Positions 1-8,521 of a DNA stretch of 56,352 bases are shown piece after piece. The notes under the pieces were generated by a model. It was given only the letters and a program-made list of their open reading frames with translations, searched no databases and was not told where the DNA came from. The DNA is from Bacteroidota bacterium. GTDB taxonomy: Bacteria > Bacteroidota > Ignavibacteria > Kryptoniales > JAKASW01. Where the stretch lies: NCBI GenBank assembly GCA_021794075.1, contig JAJYRM010000013.1, positions 1 through 56,352 of the forward strand. The letters are read 5' to 3'. The position numbers were made by a program, and so were the translations under genes. Within the stretch, counting starts at the first letter, position 1, and each line of letters opens with the position of its first letter.

Positions 1-8
1 GTTGAAAG

Positions 9-719
9 TTGAAGCTCAAGGATAGGGTCGCCGTTGTGACCGGCGCGAGCCGCGGCATCGGGCGTTCCATTGCGCTCCATTTTGCCGGCGAAGGAGCGAA
101 GCTCGCGATATCGGGACGCGACCCTGATCGGCTGACTGAACTCCATGACGAGCTGCGCGCCAAGGGAAACGAGGTCATCTCCATCCTCGGTGATGTATCC
201 AACGAGGCGGACGTCGTGAAACTCATCAAGGGCACAGTCGAGGCGTTCGGTAGAATAGACATACTAGTCAACAATGCTGGTTTCGGGATATTCAAGCCCG
301 TTATCCATATGAAGACAGAGGAGTTCGACTCGCTATTCGGCGTAAACATGCGGGGCGCTTTCATCGCGACGAGGGAGGCGCTTCGATACATGATCGCACA
401 GAACGACGGCGTAATCATAAACATCGCATCACTTGCCGGGAAAAACGCCCTTGAGAACGGTGCGGCATATGCCGCGACGAAGTGGGCTATGATTGGTTTC
501 GCCAAGAGCGTCATGCTCGAAGTTCGTAAGCACAACATAAGAGTCGTCACCATTTCACCGGGGTCAGTCGATACAGACTTTGGCCTTTCAAACCGTCACA
601 ACCGTGACAGAATTCTCAAGCCGGACGACGTAGCGGAGGCGGCGGTTCTCGCCGCGGGCTTACCGGCAACTGCGATGATGAGCGAAATTGACCTCAGGCC
701 GACCAATCCCAAGGCATAA
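9..719 (+). CDS. SDR-family NAD(P)-dependent oxidoreductase
   Basis: Classical short-chain dehydrogenase of 236 residues, the usual length for the family. The cofactor-binding TGASRGIG loop is at residues 11-18, the structural NNAG at 88-91, and the catalytic Ser141, Tyr154 and Lys158 are all present, so it should be an active cytosolic oxidoreductase. The substrate cannot be read from the sequence; the best general resemblance is to 3-oxoacyl-ACP or sepiapterin-type reductases. The start is a TTG just after an in-frame stop at 3-5, so the protein cannot extend further upstream. The next gene begins 1 nt after its stop, which suggests co-transcription with the ferredoxin reductase. Confidence 0.9.
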   Translation: MKLKDRVAVVTGASRGIGRSIALHFAGEGAKLAISGRDPDRLTELHDELRAKGNEVISILGDVSNEADVVKLIKGTVEAFGRIDILVNNAGFGIFKPVIHMKTEEFDSLFGVNMRGAFIATREALRYMIAQNDGVIINIASLAGKNALENGAAYAATKWAMIGFAKSVMLEVRKHNIRVVTISPGSVDTDFGLSNRHNRDRILKPDDVAEAAVLAAGLPATAMMSEIDLRPTNPKA

Positions 720-720
720 C

Positions 721-1749
721 TTGACTAATCCAGCCGACATTTTTGACGTTACGATAATCGGGAGCGGGCCCGCCGGATTGTATGGCGCGTTCTATGCCGG
801 CATGAGAGGAATGAAAACGAAAATCCTCGATGCGCTTCCGGAGCTTGGCGGACAACTGGTGACACTTTATCCTGAGAAGTGGGTGTTTGATGTCGGAGGC
901 TTTCCGAAAATTCTGGCGAAGGATCTCGCGAAGAACCTCGTCGAGCAGGCTATGACTTTCGGTCCAACCGTTTGTCTTGATGAAAAAGTGATCTCGGTGA
1001 AAACACACATCGAGAACGGGGCTAAAATATTCGAGCTCGCCACGGATAAAGGGACGTCTCATTTCACTAAGGCGATTGTACTGACGGCAGGTATAGGAGC
1101 CTTCAAACCCAAAAAGCTGGACGCGCCCGGGATTTCGACGTTTGAGGGGAAGGGAGTCTACTACTTTGTCCAGGAGAAAAAAGTTTTCGAAGATAAAGAC
1201 ATTCTCATCGTAGGCGGCGGTGACTCGGCGGTTGACTGGTGTCTGAACCTCCTCGACACGGCGAAGAGGATCACTTTGATTCACCGCAGCGATCAGTTCC
1301 GTGCCCACGAAGAGAGCGTCAAGGCCTTGTTGACTTCGCCAATCGAGATATTGACATTCCATGAGCTGCGATCGGCGAGCGGAAATGAGAGACTTGAACA
1401 AGCGGTCATCTATGACAACAGAACTCATCAGGAAAAGACTCTCGATGTGGCCGCCATAATATTGAACCTTGGCTTCCACGCTGACCTTGGGCCAATTAGA
1501 GGATGGGGACTCGAACTCGACAAGGGCGGAATCAAAGTCAATTACCGTATGGAGACGAATGTCGAGGGAATATTTGCGGCAGGGGATGTCGCGAGTCATC
1601 CAGGGAAACTCAAACTCATAAGCACGGGTTTCGGGGAAGTTGTTACCGCGGTGAATTTCGCCAAGAACCTGATCGATCCTTCAGCGAAGGTCTATCCGGG
1701 ACATTCCACAGACCTTAAAAGTATTCCTAACGGGAAAATGGGAAGTTGA
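721..1749 (+). CDS. Ferredoxin--NADP+ reductase, thioredoxin-reductase-like type
   Basis: Two-dinucleotide-domain flavoprotein of 342 residues. The FAD-binding GSGPAG is at residues 14-19, an NADPH-binding GGGDSA at 165-170, and the second FAD contact (AAGD) near 286-289. The CxxC redox pair of true thioredoxin reductases is missing, and the C-terminal tail has the VYPGHS pattern of the YumC-type ferredoxin-NADP reductases. By family it moves electrons between ferredoxin or flavodoxin and NADP(H) in the cytosol. I chose TTG at 721, directly after the SDR stop; an in-frame start at 688 would overlap the SDR and add eleven unlikely residues. Electron partners are not visible in the window. Confidence 0.88.
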   Translation: MTNPADIFDVTIIGSGPAGLYGAFYAGMRGMKTKILDALPELGGQLVTLYPEKWVFDVGGFPKILAKDLAKNLVEQAMTFGPTVCLDEKVISVKTHIENGAKIFELATDKGTSHFTKAIVLTAGIGAFKPKKLDAPGISTFEGKGVYYFVQEKKVFEDKDILIVGGGDSAVDWCLNLLDTAKRITLIHRSDQFRAHEESVKALLTSPIEILTFHELRSASGNERLEQAVIYDNRTHQEKTLDVAAIILNLGFHADLGPIRGWGLELDKGGIKVNYRMETNVEGIFAAGDVASHPGKLKLISTGFGEVVTAVNFAKNLIDPSAKVYPGHSTDLKSIPNGKMGS

Positions 1750-1876
1750 TTCGTTAAGAAGCCCGTGGAGTTTTTTGCGGGGGGTGGTTTATGCATCCAT
1801 GCCTGGCAGTGGTCACTCCCAATCGAAAAATCATAAGAATTTTAGCTCCCGTCTCTTATATTTCATCTCCAAACGA

Positions 1877-3181
1877 ATGTCGAGAATGACAATGGCGGTC
1901 ATGAGCCGTCTCAGGGTGCTGATAAAGAAAAATTTCAAATCACTCAAGCACTACAACTATAGGCTCTACTGGGCGTCGCAGCTGATATCGGTTACCGGTA
2001 CCTGGATGCAGAACGTGGCCTTATCATGGTTGGTCGTGACCATGACAGGTTCGGCTGTGGTGCTCGGAATAGTCACGGCGCTTCAATTTCTCCCGATCCT
2101 ACTTCTCTCGCTTTTTGCGGGTGTCTTTGTAGATCGCTGGCAGAAGCTTAGAATTATTATTGTCACTCAAAGCCTTTCTGCCGTGCAGGCGTTCCTCATC
2201 TGGGCGCTCGTAGCGGCAAAATCTATTACGCTTTGGGAGATATATGTCCTCTCCCTTTTTCTCGGTATCGTCAACGCTTTCGATCAGCCGGGGAGGCAGG
2301 CGTTTGTCGCGGAAATGGTACCCGATGAAGATGTGGGCAACGCGATCGCGCTGAACTCACTTCTCTTTAACGCGGCCAGAACCCTCGGCCCAGCAGTCGC
2401 AGGTGTCACCATCGCGGAGCTGGGAGTTGCTCCAAGTTTTCTGATAAACGCGCTCTCATTTGTGGCCATCATCATCGCTCTTCTGTTGATGAGAAAGTCG
2501 GAGCTTCGGATTTTAAAATCGAAGGTGCAATCGACGATAGTGCAGGGAATCAAGGAAGGGGTTTCGTTCGCTGTCCATGAGCCTAATATCGCTTCCATTC
2601 TAATCGTCTTGATATTTGTCGGTACGTTCGGTTATAACTTCTCAACCGCTCTTCCGCTCTTCGCAAAATACGTCCTGAATGGTGGGCCTGAAATATTTGG
2701 CGCCGTCACCGCGTCACTCGGAATCGGGTCAATGTTAGGGGCTCTCCTTGTTGCGGGGAGGCAGAGACCGACGAGAAAGTTCATCTATTCTTTCGCGGCG
2801 ATATTCGGAGCGATAGATATAGGGATCTCGTTTTCCAGAAGCGTCCCTTTAACGCTCACTCTCCTCGTTTTCTTCGGTCTCGCAAGCATAGCTTATATCG
2901 CGTCGACAAACACTTCACTCCAGATGAACAGCCCCATGGAGCTGAGGGGGCGGATCATGGGACTATATGTCGTCGTGTTTGCCGGGAGCACTCCGATCGG
3001 AGCTCTCTTCACCGGGTTCATGGCCGACTGGATAGGCACGGCAGGCATGATACTAGTCGAGGGCGTGCTATGCCTGCTCGGTGTCGGAATGGGCGTGTTA
3101 TATTTGCGCAGGAAAAAAGAGCTGCGAAGGTCGTCAATCCTGCAGAATTTAGTCCCGGGCGATGAGTCGCCGAAAGACTGA
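1877..3181 (+). CDS. MFS transporter (EntS/MFS_3-like)
   Basis: Polytopic inner-membrane protein of about 434 residues with the twelve-segment organisation of the major facilitator superfamily. After a cytosolic N-terminus it shows the LYWASQ/TGTWMQ pattern of the first helix and a GVFVDRW loop between helices 2 and 3, as in the EntS/MFS_3 exporters. It probably exports a small molecule by proton antiport; the substrate is unknown. The reading frame is open back to a TTG at 1775, but a TATATT element at 1857-1862 and several ATGs at 1877, 1886, 1892 and 1901 make a start in that group more likely. No good Shine-Dalgarno distinguishes them. It ends in a lysine/arginine-rich cytosolic tail. Confidence 0.85.
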   Translation: MSRMTMAVMSRLRVLIKKNFKSLKHYNYRLYWASQLISVTGTWMQNVALSWLVVTMTGSAVVLGIVTALQFLPILLLSLFAGVFVDRWQKLRIIIVTQSLSAVQAFLIWALVAAKSITLWEIYVLSLFLGIVNAFDQPGRQAFVAEMVPDEDVGNAIALNSLLFNAARTLGPAVAGVTIAELGVAPSFLINALSFVAIIIALLLMRKSELRILKSKVQSTIVQGIKEGVSFAVHEPNIASILIVLIFVGTFGYNFSTALPLFAKYVLNGGPEIFGAVTASLGIGSMLGALLVAGRQRPTRKFIYSFAAIFGAIDIGISFSRSVPLTLTLLVFFGLASIAYIASTNTSLQMNSPMELRGRIMGLYVVVFAGSTPIGALFTGFMADWIGTAGMILVEGVLCLLGVGMGVLYLRRKKELRRSSILQNLVPGDESPKD

Positions 3182-3286
3182 AGGCGAAACGCTCTGTATC
3201 TCTCGATTGGGAGACTTAAGTCCGAATGAGCGCCCGTGTTTCCGAGTATTAGATAACGACAACGGCGATTTGTAATCTGTAGTCAG

Positions 3287-3718
3287 TTATTTACCGATGA
3301 TTATCGCGCCACCGTGACAGTCGAAGGTTGTGCCGGCTGTCGTGGTCCCGAGCACGCGCCAACACCTCGGCGTAATTTCCACCGGGTGCGCTTTGTGCGA
3401 ATAGAAATTCCCTTGAAGCACTTGCACCCTGTGATTGTCAAAATCTGTGACGGAAACTTCGAATAGAACCGTGTTGTGCTCTCTGTCGATGAGCATCAAT
3501 GCCGAAGGCTTCGCGATGAGTCTGTATCGGTCTTAATGATCAAATGAAAATAAGTTGCGGATCAGCTTAGCGACCTGGATACCCTTGGTGTCGTAAACGT
3601 CCATCGTTAACAGCAGCTGGGAGTTCTGATCCAGTTCCAAATAGATTTGGTCCTTTCCTTCAATCTTGAAGATCCCATTTGTGTTTCTGATGACGTTTGA
3701 ACCCATAGTGACTTCCAT
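3287..3718 (-). pseudogene. Small hypothetical protein gene interrupted by an in-frame TAA
   Basis: Read on the minus strand, an ATG preceded by a GAGGT Shine-Dalgarno opens a frame that runs 61 codons to a TAA at 3533-3535. It then continues in the same frame, with no indel, for 82 more codons to a TAA at 3287. The two halves read like one compact beta-rich domain: before the stop, ...LIRNLFSFDH; after it, DRYRLIAKPSALMLIDRE, with no plausible start until residue 13 of the second half. A single base change in a sense codon (AAA, CAA or GAA to TAA) would explain it. I do not recognise the family. It could be a recent pseudogene, a readthrough gene or a sequence error. Confidence 0.55.
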
Positions 3719-4092
3719 GGTCTACCTCGGTGGGCCGCAGCTTGCCGTTTCAGGAATCCATCTTTTCAACTCTTCGAAGAAGGCCGAAGGTGACGGTGCT
3801 TCTGTCGGAGTTTGTGCGTGCCATTTGTATTGAATTGTCTTCATAACTTTAGGCAGCCCACCTGCAGAAATGTATTTCTACGTTCTGATAGAGTCAAGCG
3901 CGGCAGCATTGGATCGTGAGCTAGATTACAACCTCTTTTTTTCCCGCGCGTTTGCGCAGAGTAAGGTGTTGCCTTGGTTAGTCAAGCAAGATAAAATTTC
4001 ATTGTATGGATGAATACCTTTGAACGTTGATTGTTTAACCCCTCTTTTTTATATTTTTTCAGTTCCTGACATAACTTCAGAGAGGTATTCGG
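3719..4092. other. Intergenic region upstream of nuoJ
   Basis: Divergent gap between the interrupted minus-strand gene and nuoJ. It becomes AT-rich towards nuoJ and holds the promoter candidate at 4027-4055 and the nuoJ Shine-Dalgarno (AGAGGT, 4081-4086). I saw no convincing ORF, repeat or RNA fold in the remainder. Confidence 0.5.
4027..4055 (+). promoter_or_regulatory. Promoter candidate for nuoJKLMN
   Basis: TTGATT at 4027-4032 and TATATT at 4050-4055 are separated by exactly 17 nt. The predicted transcript start near 4062 would leave a leader of about 30 nt containing the AGAGGT ribosome-binding site. The element also fits the TTG-N20-TAnnTT pattern seen at other first genes of operons in this window. 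Confidence 0.5.
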
Positions 4093-4602
4093 TTGAACCT
4101 TGAACTAATTGTTTTTTTGATCCTTGCCGCGGCTGCCAATGTATCTGCCGTATTAATGATAACCCGCAAGAACCCAGTCACAAGTGCGTTATATCTGGTC
4201 TTCAACTTTTTCATTATAGCAATACTGTATTTGTTTCTCCGCGCGCAATTTATCGCAGTCATTCAGATTACTGTTTACGCCGGAGCGATCATGGTGTTGT
4301 TCCTCTTCGTGATCATGTTACTCAATCTCGGCGAAGACAAATTGCTGAAGTGGAAACTGAATTCTACGAGGACCATCGCGTCTATTCTGGGATTGGTGCT
4401 TCTTGCTGAAATAGCTTATTATGTTATGAACTTCACTTCTAACTCCGGTCTTTCGCCGCAATCTGAATCGATGGGAACGGTCGAGTCAATTGGAAAGGTG
4501 CTCTACGCGAGCTACCTGTTTCCCTTTGAGATCACATCGATACTTCTTTTGGCCGCGGTAGTCGGTGCGATTTTCCTTGCAAAGAGAAAGCTCGAACAAT
4601 AG
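4093..4602 (+). CDS. nuoJ: NADH-quinone oxidoreductase subunit J
   Basis: Membrane-arm subunit of respiratory complex I (169 residues, five predicted membrane segments). The helix-3 region with the [18 protein letters not shown] pattern is the family signature and forms part of the path linking quinone reduction to proton pumping. The TTG start has AGAGGT six bases upstream, and no ATG is available in a sensible position. It is the first gene of a J-K-L-M-N block; nuoA to nuoI are not in the window. Confidence 0.96.
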   Translation: MNLELIVFLILAAAANVSAVLMITRKNPVTSALYLVFNFFIIAILYLFLRAQFIAVIQITVYAGAIMVLFLFVIMLLNLGEDKLLKWKLNSTRTIASILGLVLLAEIAYYVMNFTSNSGLSPQSESMGTVESIGKVLYASYLFPFEITSILLLAAVVGAIFLAKRKLEQ

Positions 4603-4603
4603 A

Positions 4604-4906
4604 ATGGTACCATTAGGATATTACATAGGACTTAGCGCAATTCTTTTTACGATAGGAGTCGTTGGAGTCTTGACGCTTCGAAATGCCATCGTGATTTTCA
4701 TGTCGGTGGAACTGATGCTCAACTCGGTCAACCTTGCTCTGATTGCATTCTCCGCTTACTCAGGCAATCCGGCAGGGCAAATACTTGTTTTCTTTTCGAT
4801 AGCCGTCGCGGCTGCGGAATCCGCCGTCGGCCTCGCGATCATTATCGCGCTGTTTAGGAACAAGCTGACCGTGAATATTGACGAAGTAAACGTTCTTAAA
4901 TGGTGA
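4604..4906 (+). CDS. nuoK: NADH-quinone oxidoreductase subunit K
   Basis: 100-residue, three-helix complex I subunit, the usual size. It keeps the acidic residue in the second helix ([14 protein letters not shown]) and the [13 protein letters not shown] stretch with the second buried glutamate, both part of the antiporter-like proton channel relay. The ATG lies 1 nt after the nuoJ stop. An in-frame start at 4565 inside nuoJ would add thirteen non-family residues and is discarded. Confidence 0.97.
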   Translation: MVPLGYYIGLSAILFTIGVVGVLTLRNAIVIFMSVELMLNSVNLALIAFSAYSGNPAGQILVFFSIAVAAAESAVGLAIIIALFRNKLTVNIDEVNVLKW

Positions 4907-4967
4907 TCCACGGTCTGAAAAAATCTGCGGACGATTGGGCTAAAGTACCTTCCTCAAAGGATAAACT

Positions 4968-6917
4968 ATGCAAAATCTAGTTGTATATATCGTTTTGTTT
5001 CCAATCATAGGGGTCTTCATAAACGGCCTCTTCGGTAATTTGCTCCAGAAGAAACTCGGCGAGAAAATCGTCGGCGTGATCGGCAGCGCCACGATCGGCC
5101 TGTCGTTCCTTTTCGCGGTGCTCATCTTCATAAATATGCTGGGCCAACCGGCGGACGCGAGAAGCCATGTCGTCGATGTCTATCAATGGATGGCCGCGGG
5201 GAGTTTCTCCGTCAACGTCTCTTACCTGATTGACCAGCTCTCCATCGTCATGCTGCTTGTTGTAACTGGAGTCAGCTTCCTAATACATGTTTACTCGATG
5301 GGGTATATGCACGGAGACAAAGGATACTTCAGGTTTTTCACTTACCTGAACCTTTTCGTTTTCGCCATGCTGAACCTCATATTGGCAGACAACTATTTGC
5401 TGATGTTCCTCGGCTGGGAGGGAGTGGGGCTCTGCTCTTACCTCCTTATCGGATTCTGGTACGACAGGAAGTTTGAGGGAACGAACCTAACCTGGACCGG
5501 CGACGCGGGTATGAAAGCTTTCATCGTCAACAGGATCGGAGATTTCGCTTTCCTAACAGGAATGTTCTTAATATTCACCAACTTCGGTACTTTCAATTTC
5601 AATACGATCTTCAGCACGGCTTCTTCGCACTTCACAACTGGTGATCCGACCGTAACGTGGATCGCGATTTTGCTCTTCATCGGTGCCACTGGAAAGAGCG
5701 CTCAGATACCGCTTTACATTTGGTTGCCGGATGCCATGGCGGGTCCGACACCGGTCTCCGCTCTAATTCATGCCGCTACAATGGTGACTGCCGGTGTATA
5801 TATGATAGCGAGGAGCTCGATCCTGTACGCTCTTGCTCCGGGCGCAATGATGACGGTCGCGGTCGTAGGTGCAGTGACTGCAATGTTCGCCGCTTCAATG
5901 GCGCTCGTCCAGAATGATATCAAGAAGGTGCTCGCGTACTCAACTGTCAGCCAGCTGGGCTATATGTTCCTTGCTTTAGGCGTCGGCGCCTTCGGCGCGG
6001 GTATTTTTCACCTTATGACACACGCTTTCTTCAAGGCCCTTCTGTTCCTCGGCGCCGGGGCTGTCATACATTCTCTCCACGAGAATCAGGATCTTCGCGA
6101 CATGGGCGGCCTGAAAGGGTTCATGCCGGGGACGTACAAAGTTTATCTTATTGCTTGTCTTGCAATATCCGGTATCCCTCCTTTTTCAGGTTTCTTTAGC
6201 AAGGACGAAATCCTTGGGAAGACATTCGGAGTCTCCTTCATACTCTGGCTCATCGGCGCCGTGACCGCTTTCCTAACCGCGTTCTACATCTTCCGGCTTT
6301 TTGTGATGGCGTTCGAGGGGAAGCCGCGGTTCGACGTTCATCATTTACACGTCCATGAAGCTCCGAAGACTATGCTTCTCCCGATGTGGGTTCTCGGTAT
6401 CCTCGCGGCCATCGGAGGCTTTGTGGGGATTCCGGCCGCGCTCGGAGGAGGAGACAGCTTTGACAAGTTCCTCGACCCTGTATTTGAAAACGCGCAGTCG
6501 AAACTGTCCACCGTATCGTTCATGGGAGCTGGTACGGAATATCTTCTAATGGCGATTTCGGTTCTGCTCGGCATTGGCGGCATTTATCTGGCCTACAGTG
6601 CCTACTTGAAGAAGCCCGAGCTTTCAGCAAAGTTGAAGAAAAGCGTTGGGGACTTTTACGATGTGCTGCTCCATAAGTATTATATCGACGAGATCTATCA
6701 GGCTATCGTAGTCAAGCCGATGCTTTACGTCAGCGAGAGATACTTGTGGCACGGAGTCGACGAGATCATGATAGACGGCTCCGTAAACGGCACGGGTAAG
6801 ACGGTTAGATTCGTCGGGAGAGTCCTGCGAAAGATCCAGACGGGATTTGTTCAGAACTACGCGCTCGCCTTTGTAATCGGCATCGTCATCATGCTTGGAT
6901 ACCTAATCTTGAAGTAA
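4968..6917 (+). CDS. nuoL: NADH-quinone oxidoreductase subunit L
   Basis: 649-residue antiporter-like pump subunit at the distal end of complex I. Family landmarks are GWEGVGLCSYLLIGFW (Glu151) and the lysine-containing segment KSAQIPLYIWLPDAMAGPTP, then SALIHAATMVTAGVYM. The C-terminal part carries the polar stretch expected for the long lateral helix (around residues 540-600) and a final membrane anchor. The ATG has AAAGGA upstream. It follows nuoK after 61 nt and precedes nuoM by 15 nt. Confidence 0.97.
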   Translation: MQNLVVYIVLFPIIGVFINGLFGNLLQKKLGEKIVGVIGSATIGLSFLFAVLIFINMLGQPADARSHVVDVYQWMAAGSFSVNVSYLIDQLSIVMLLVVTGVSFLIHVYSMGYMHGDKGYFRFFTYLNLFVFAMLNLILADNYLLMFLGWEGVGLCSYLLIGFWYDRKFEGTNLTWTGDAGMKAFIVNRIGDFAFLTGMFLIFTNFGTFNFNTIFSTASSHFTTGDPTVTWIAILLFIGATGKSAQIPLYIWLPDAMAGPTPVSALIHAATMVTAGVYMIARSSILYALAPGAMMTVAVVGAVTAMFAASMALVQNDIKKVLAYSTVSQLGYMFLALGVGAFGAGIFHLMTHAFFKALLFLGAGAVIHSLHENQDLRDMGGLKGFMPGTYKVYLIACLAISGIPPFSGFFSKDEILGKTFGVSFILWLIGAVTAFLTAFYIFRLFVMAFEGKPRFDVHHLHVHEAPKTMLLPMWVLGILAAIGGFVGIPAALGGGDSFDKFLDPVFENAQSKLSTVSFMGAGTEYLLMAISVLLGIGGIYLAYSAYLKKPELSAKLKKSVGDFYDVLLHKYYIDEIYQAIVVKPMLYVSERYLWHGVDEIMIDGSVNGTGKTVRFVGRVLRKIQTGFVQNYALAFVIGIVIMLGYLILK

Positions 6918-6932
6918 CCTGAGAACTACGAA

Positions 6933-8465
6933 ATGTTCGAAACAAACATACTGTCATACATAATCTTCACGCCTCTCGTTGGGGCACTCATACTTTTGCT
7001 GATCCGGAATGAGAAGCTTGTCAAGAGCGTATCCATCCTGTTCGCGGCAATCACGTTCGTGTTTTCCGTCGTTCTTTATTTGCTCTTCGACGCGAGCAAG
7101 CCTGGTTTTCAGTTCGTCGAATATGTGCCCTGGATACAGAGTCTGCATGTCGGCTATCATCTTGGAATCGATGGCATATCGCTCCTCCTGATAGTCCTTA
7201 CGACATTTCTCACGCTTATCGCGTTGATTGCTTCGTGGGGTTCTATAAACAAGAGGATTACCAGTTTCAACTTCTTCGTGCTCCTTCTCGAAGTCGGGAT
7301 GCTCGGCGTTTTTTCTTCGCTCGACCTCTTCCTGTTCTACATATTCTGGGAGGCGATGCTCGTCCCGATGTACTTTATCATTGGTATTTGGGGACACGAG
7401 CGTCGTGTGTACGCGGCCCTAAAGTTCTTTCTTTACACGATGGTCGGTAGCCTGTTGATGCTGGTTGCGATAATCTGGCTTGGCTACTATGCCAGCACGC
7501 TTCCAGGGGGCACGTTTACGACCAACCTTGTTGAGTTGTACCAAATAGCGCCGACGATTCCGATGTCGATCCAGGTCTGGATGTTCCTGGCATTCACGCT
7601 CTCCTTTGCGATCAAAGTTCCAATTTTCCCGCTCCACACCTGGCTGCCCGACGCTCATACCGAAGCGCCGATGGCTGGCAGTGTGCTCCTCGCCGGAGTG
7701 CTACTGAAAATGGGCACGTATGGCCTGCTCAGGTTCTCACTCCCGCTTTTTCCGCAGGCTGCTTTCGAATTCCTGCCGTTCATAGCAATACTCGGCATAA
7801 TTGGGATTATATATGGCGCTTTCGTTTCGATGGTGCAAAAAGACCTAAAGAAACTTGTGGCGTATTCGTCAGTCGCGCACCTTGGGTTCGTCGTGCTCGG
7901 CATCTTCGCGCTCACTGTCACGTCCGTGCAGGGCTCGGTTATTCAGATGGTGAACCACGGACTCACGACAGGCGCGTTGTTCCTTCTCGTTGGCATGCTC
8001 TATGACAGACGCCATACCAGACTCATCAGCGATTTCGGAGGTCTCGCCAAGAGCGTACCAATCATGGCCACTTTCTTCATGATTGCCATGCTCGGCTCCG
8101 TTGGCCTGCCCGGTTTAAATGGCTTCGTTGGTGAATTTATGATTTTGCTCGGCTCTTTCAAGAGCCAGTTCCTCGGCACGCCAGCCTATGCGATCGTTGC
8201 AGCAAGCGGAGTCATATTGGCTGCCGTCTACCTTCTCTGGATGTACCAGCGCGTCTTCTTCAAGAAGTTGGACAAGCCTGAAAACGAAAAGATGAAGGAT
8301 TTGAACGGACGCGATATCGCCGTCCTTGCCGCCATGGTAGTGTTTATTGTATGGATCGGCGTACATCCGATGACCTTTCTTTCCAAGAGCGAGCCCGCGG
8401 TTAAGGCTTTGGTGAACACGATGACCAAAGCGAGAGTGGGCGGCTTTAGCGCGTTACAGCGATGA
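6933..8465 (+). CDS. nuoM: NADH-quinone oxidoreductase subunit M
   Basis: 510-residue antiporter-like pump subunit of complex I. It has the conserved helix-5 glutamate in FWEAMLVPMYFIIGIWG (Glu140), the lysine segment KVPIFPLHTWLPDAHTEAP, and the second-half lysine in the VQKDLKKLVAYSSVAHLGF segment. Length and order are normal. No strong Shine-Dalgarno precedes the ATG, so translation may be coupled to nuoL just upstream. Confidence 0.97.
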   Translation: MFETNILSYIIFTPLVGALILLLIRNEKLVKSVSILFAAITFVFSVVLYLLFDASKPGFQFVEYVPWIQSLHVGYHLGIDGISLLLIVLTTFLTLIALIASWGSINKRITSFNFFVLLLEVGMLGVFSSLDLFLFYIFWEAMLVPMYFIIGIWGHERRVYAALKFFLYTMVGSLLMLVAIIWLGYYASTLPGGTFTTNLVELYQIAPTIPMSIQVWMFLAFTLSFAIKVPIFPLHTWLPDAHTEAPMAGSVLLAGVLLKMGTYGLLRFSLPLFPQAAFEFLPFIAILGIIGIIYGAFVSMVQKDLKKLVAYSSVAHLGFVVLGIFALTVTSVQGSVIQMVNHGLTTGALFLLVGMLYDRRHTRLISDFGGLAKSVPIMATFFMIAMLGSVGLPGLNGFVGEFMILLGSFKSQFLGTPAYAIVAASGVILAAVYLLWMYQRVFFKKLDKPENEKMKDLNGRDIAVLAAMVVFIVWIGVHPMTFLSKSEPAVKALVNTMTKARVGGFSALQR

Positions 8466-8521
8466 AATTTTCTGAATGTAAAATGAGTGATTCGACCAAT
8501 TTCCCGTTGAGAGGAATATAA

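Noticed and set aside
694-1599. 301-codon open frame antisense to the ferredoxin reductase gene
   Set aside because: It is the complement of a strongly conserved flavoprotein, contains no recognisable domain, and has low-complexity charged composition typical of a shadow frame.
1775-1876. N-terminal extension of the MFS transporter from a TTG
   Set aside because: The extra residues do not resemble a transporter N-terminus and a TATATT element lies inside this stretch.
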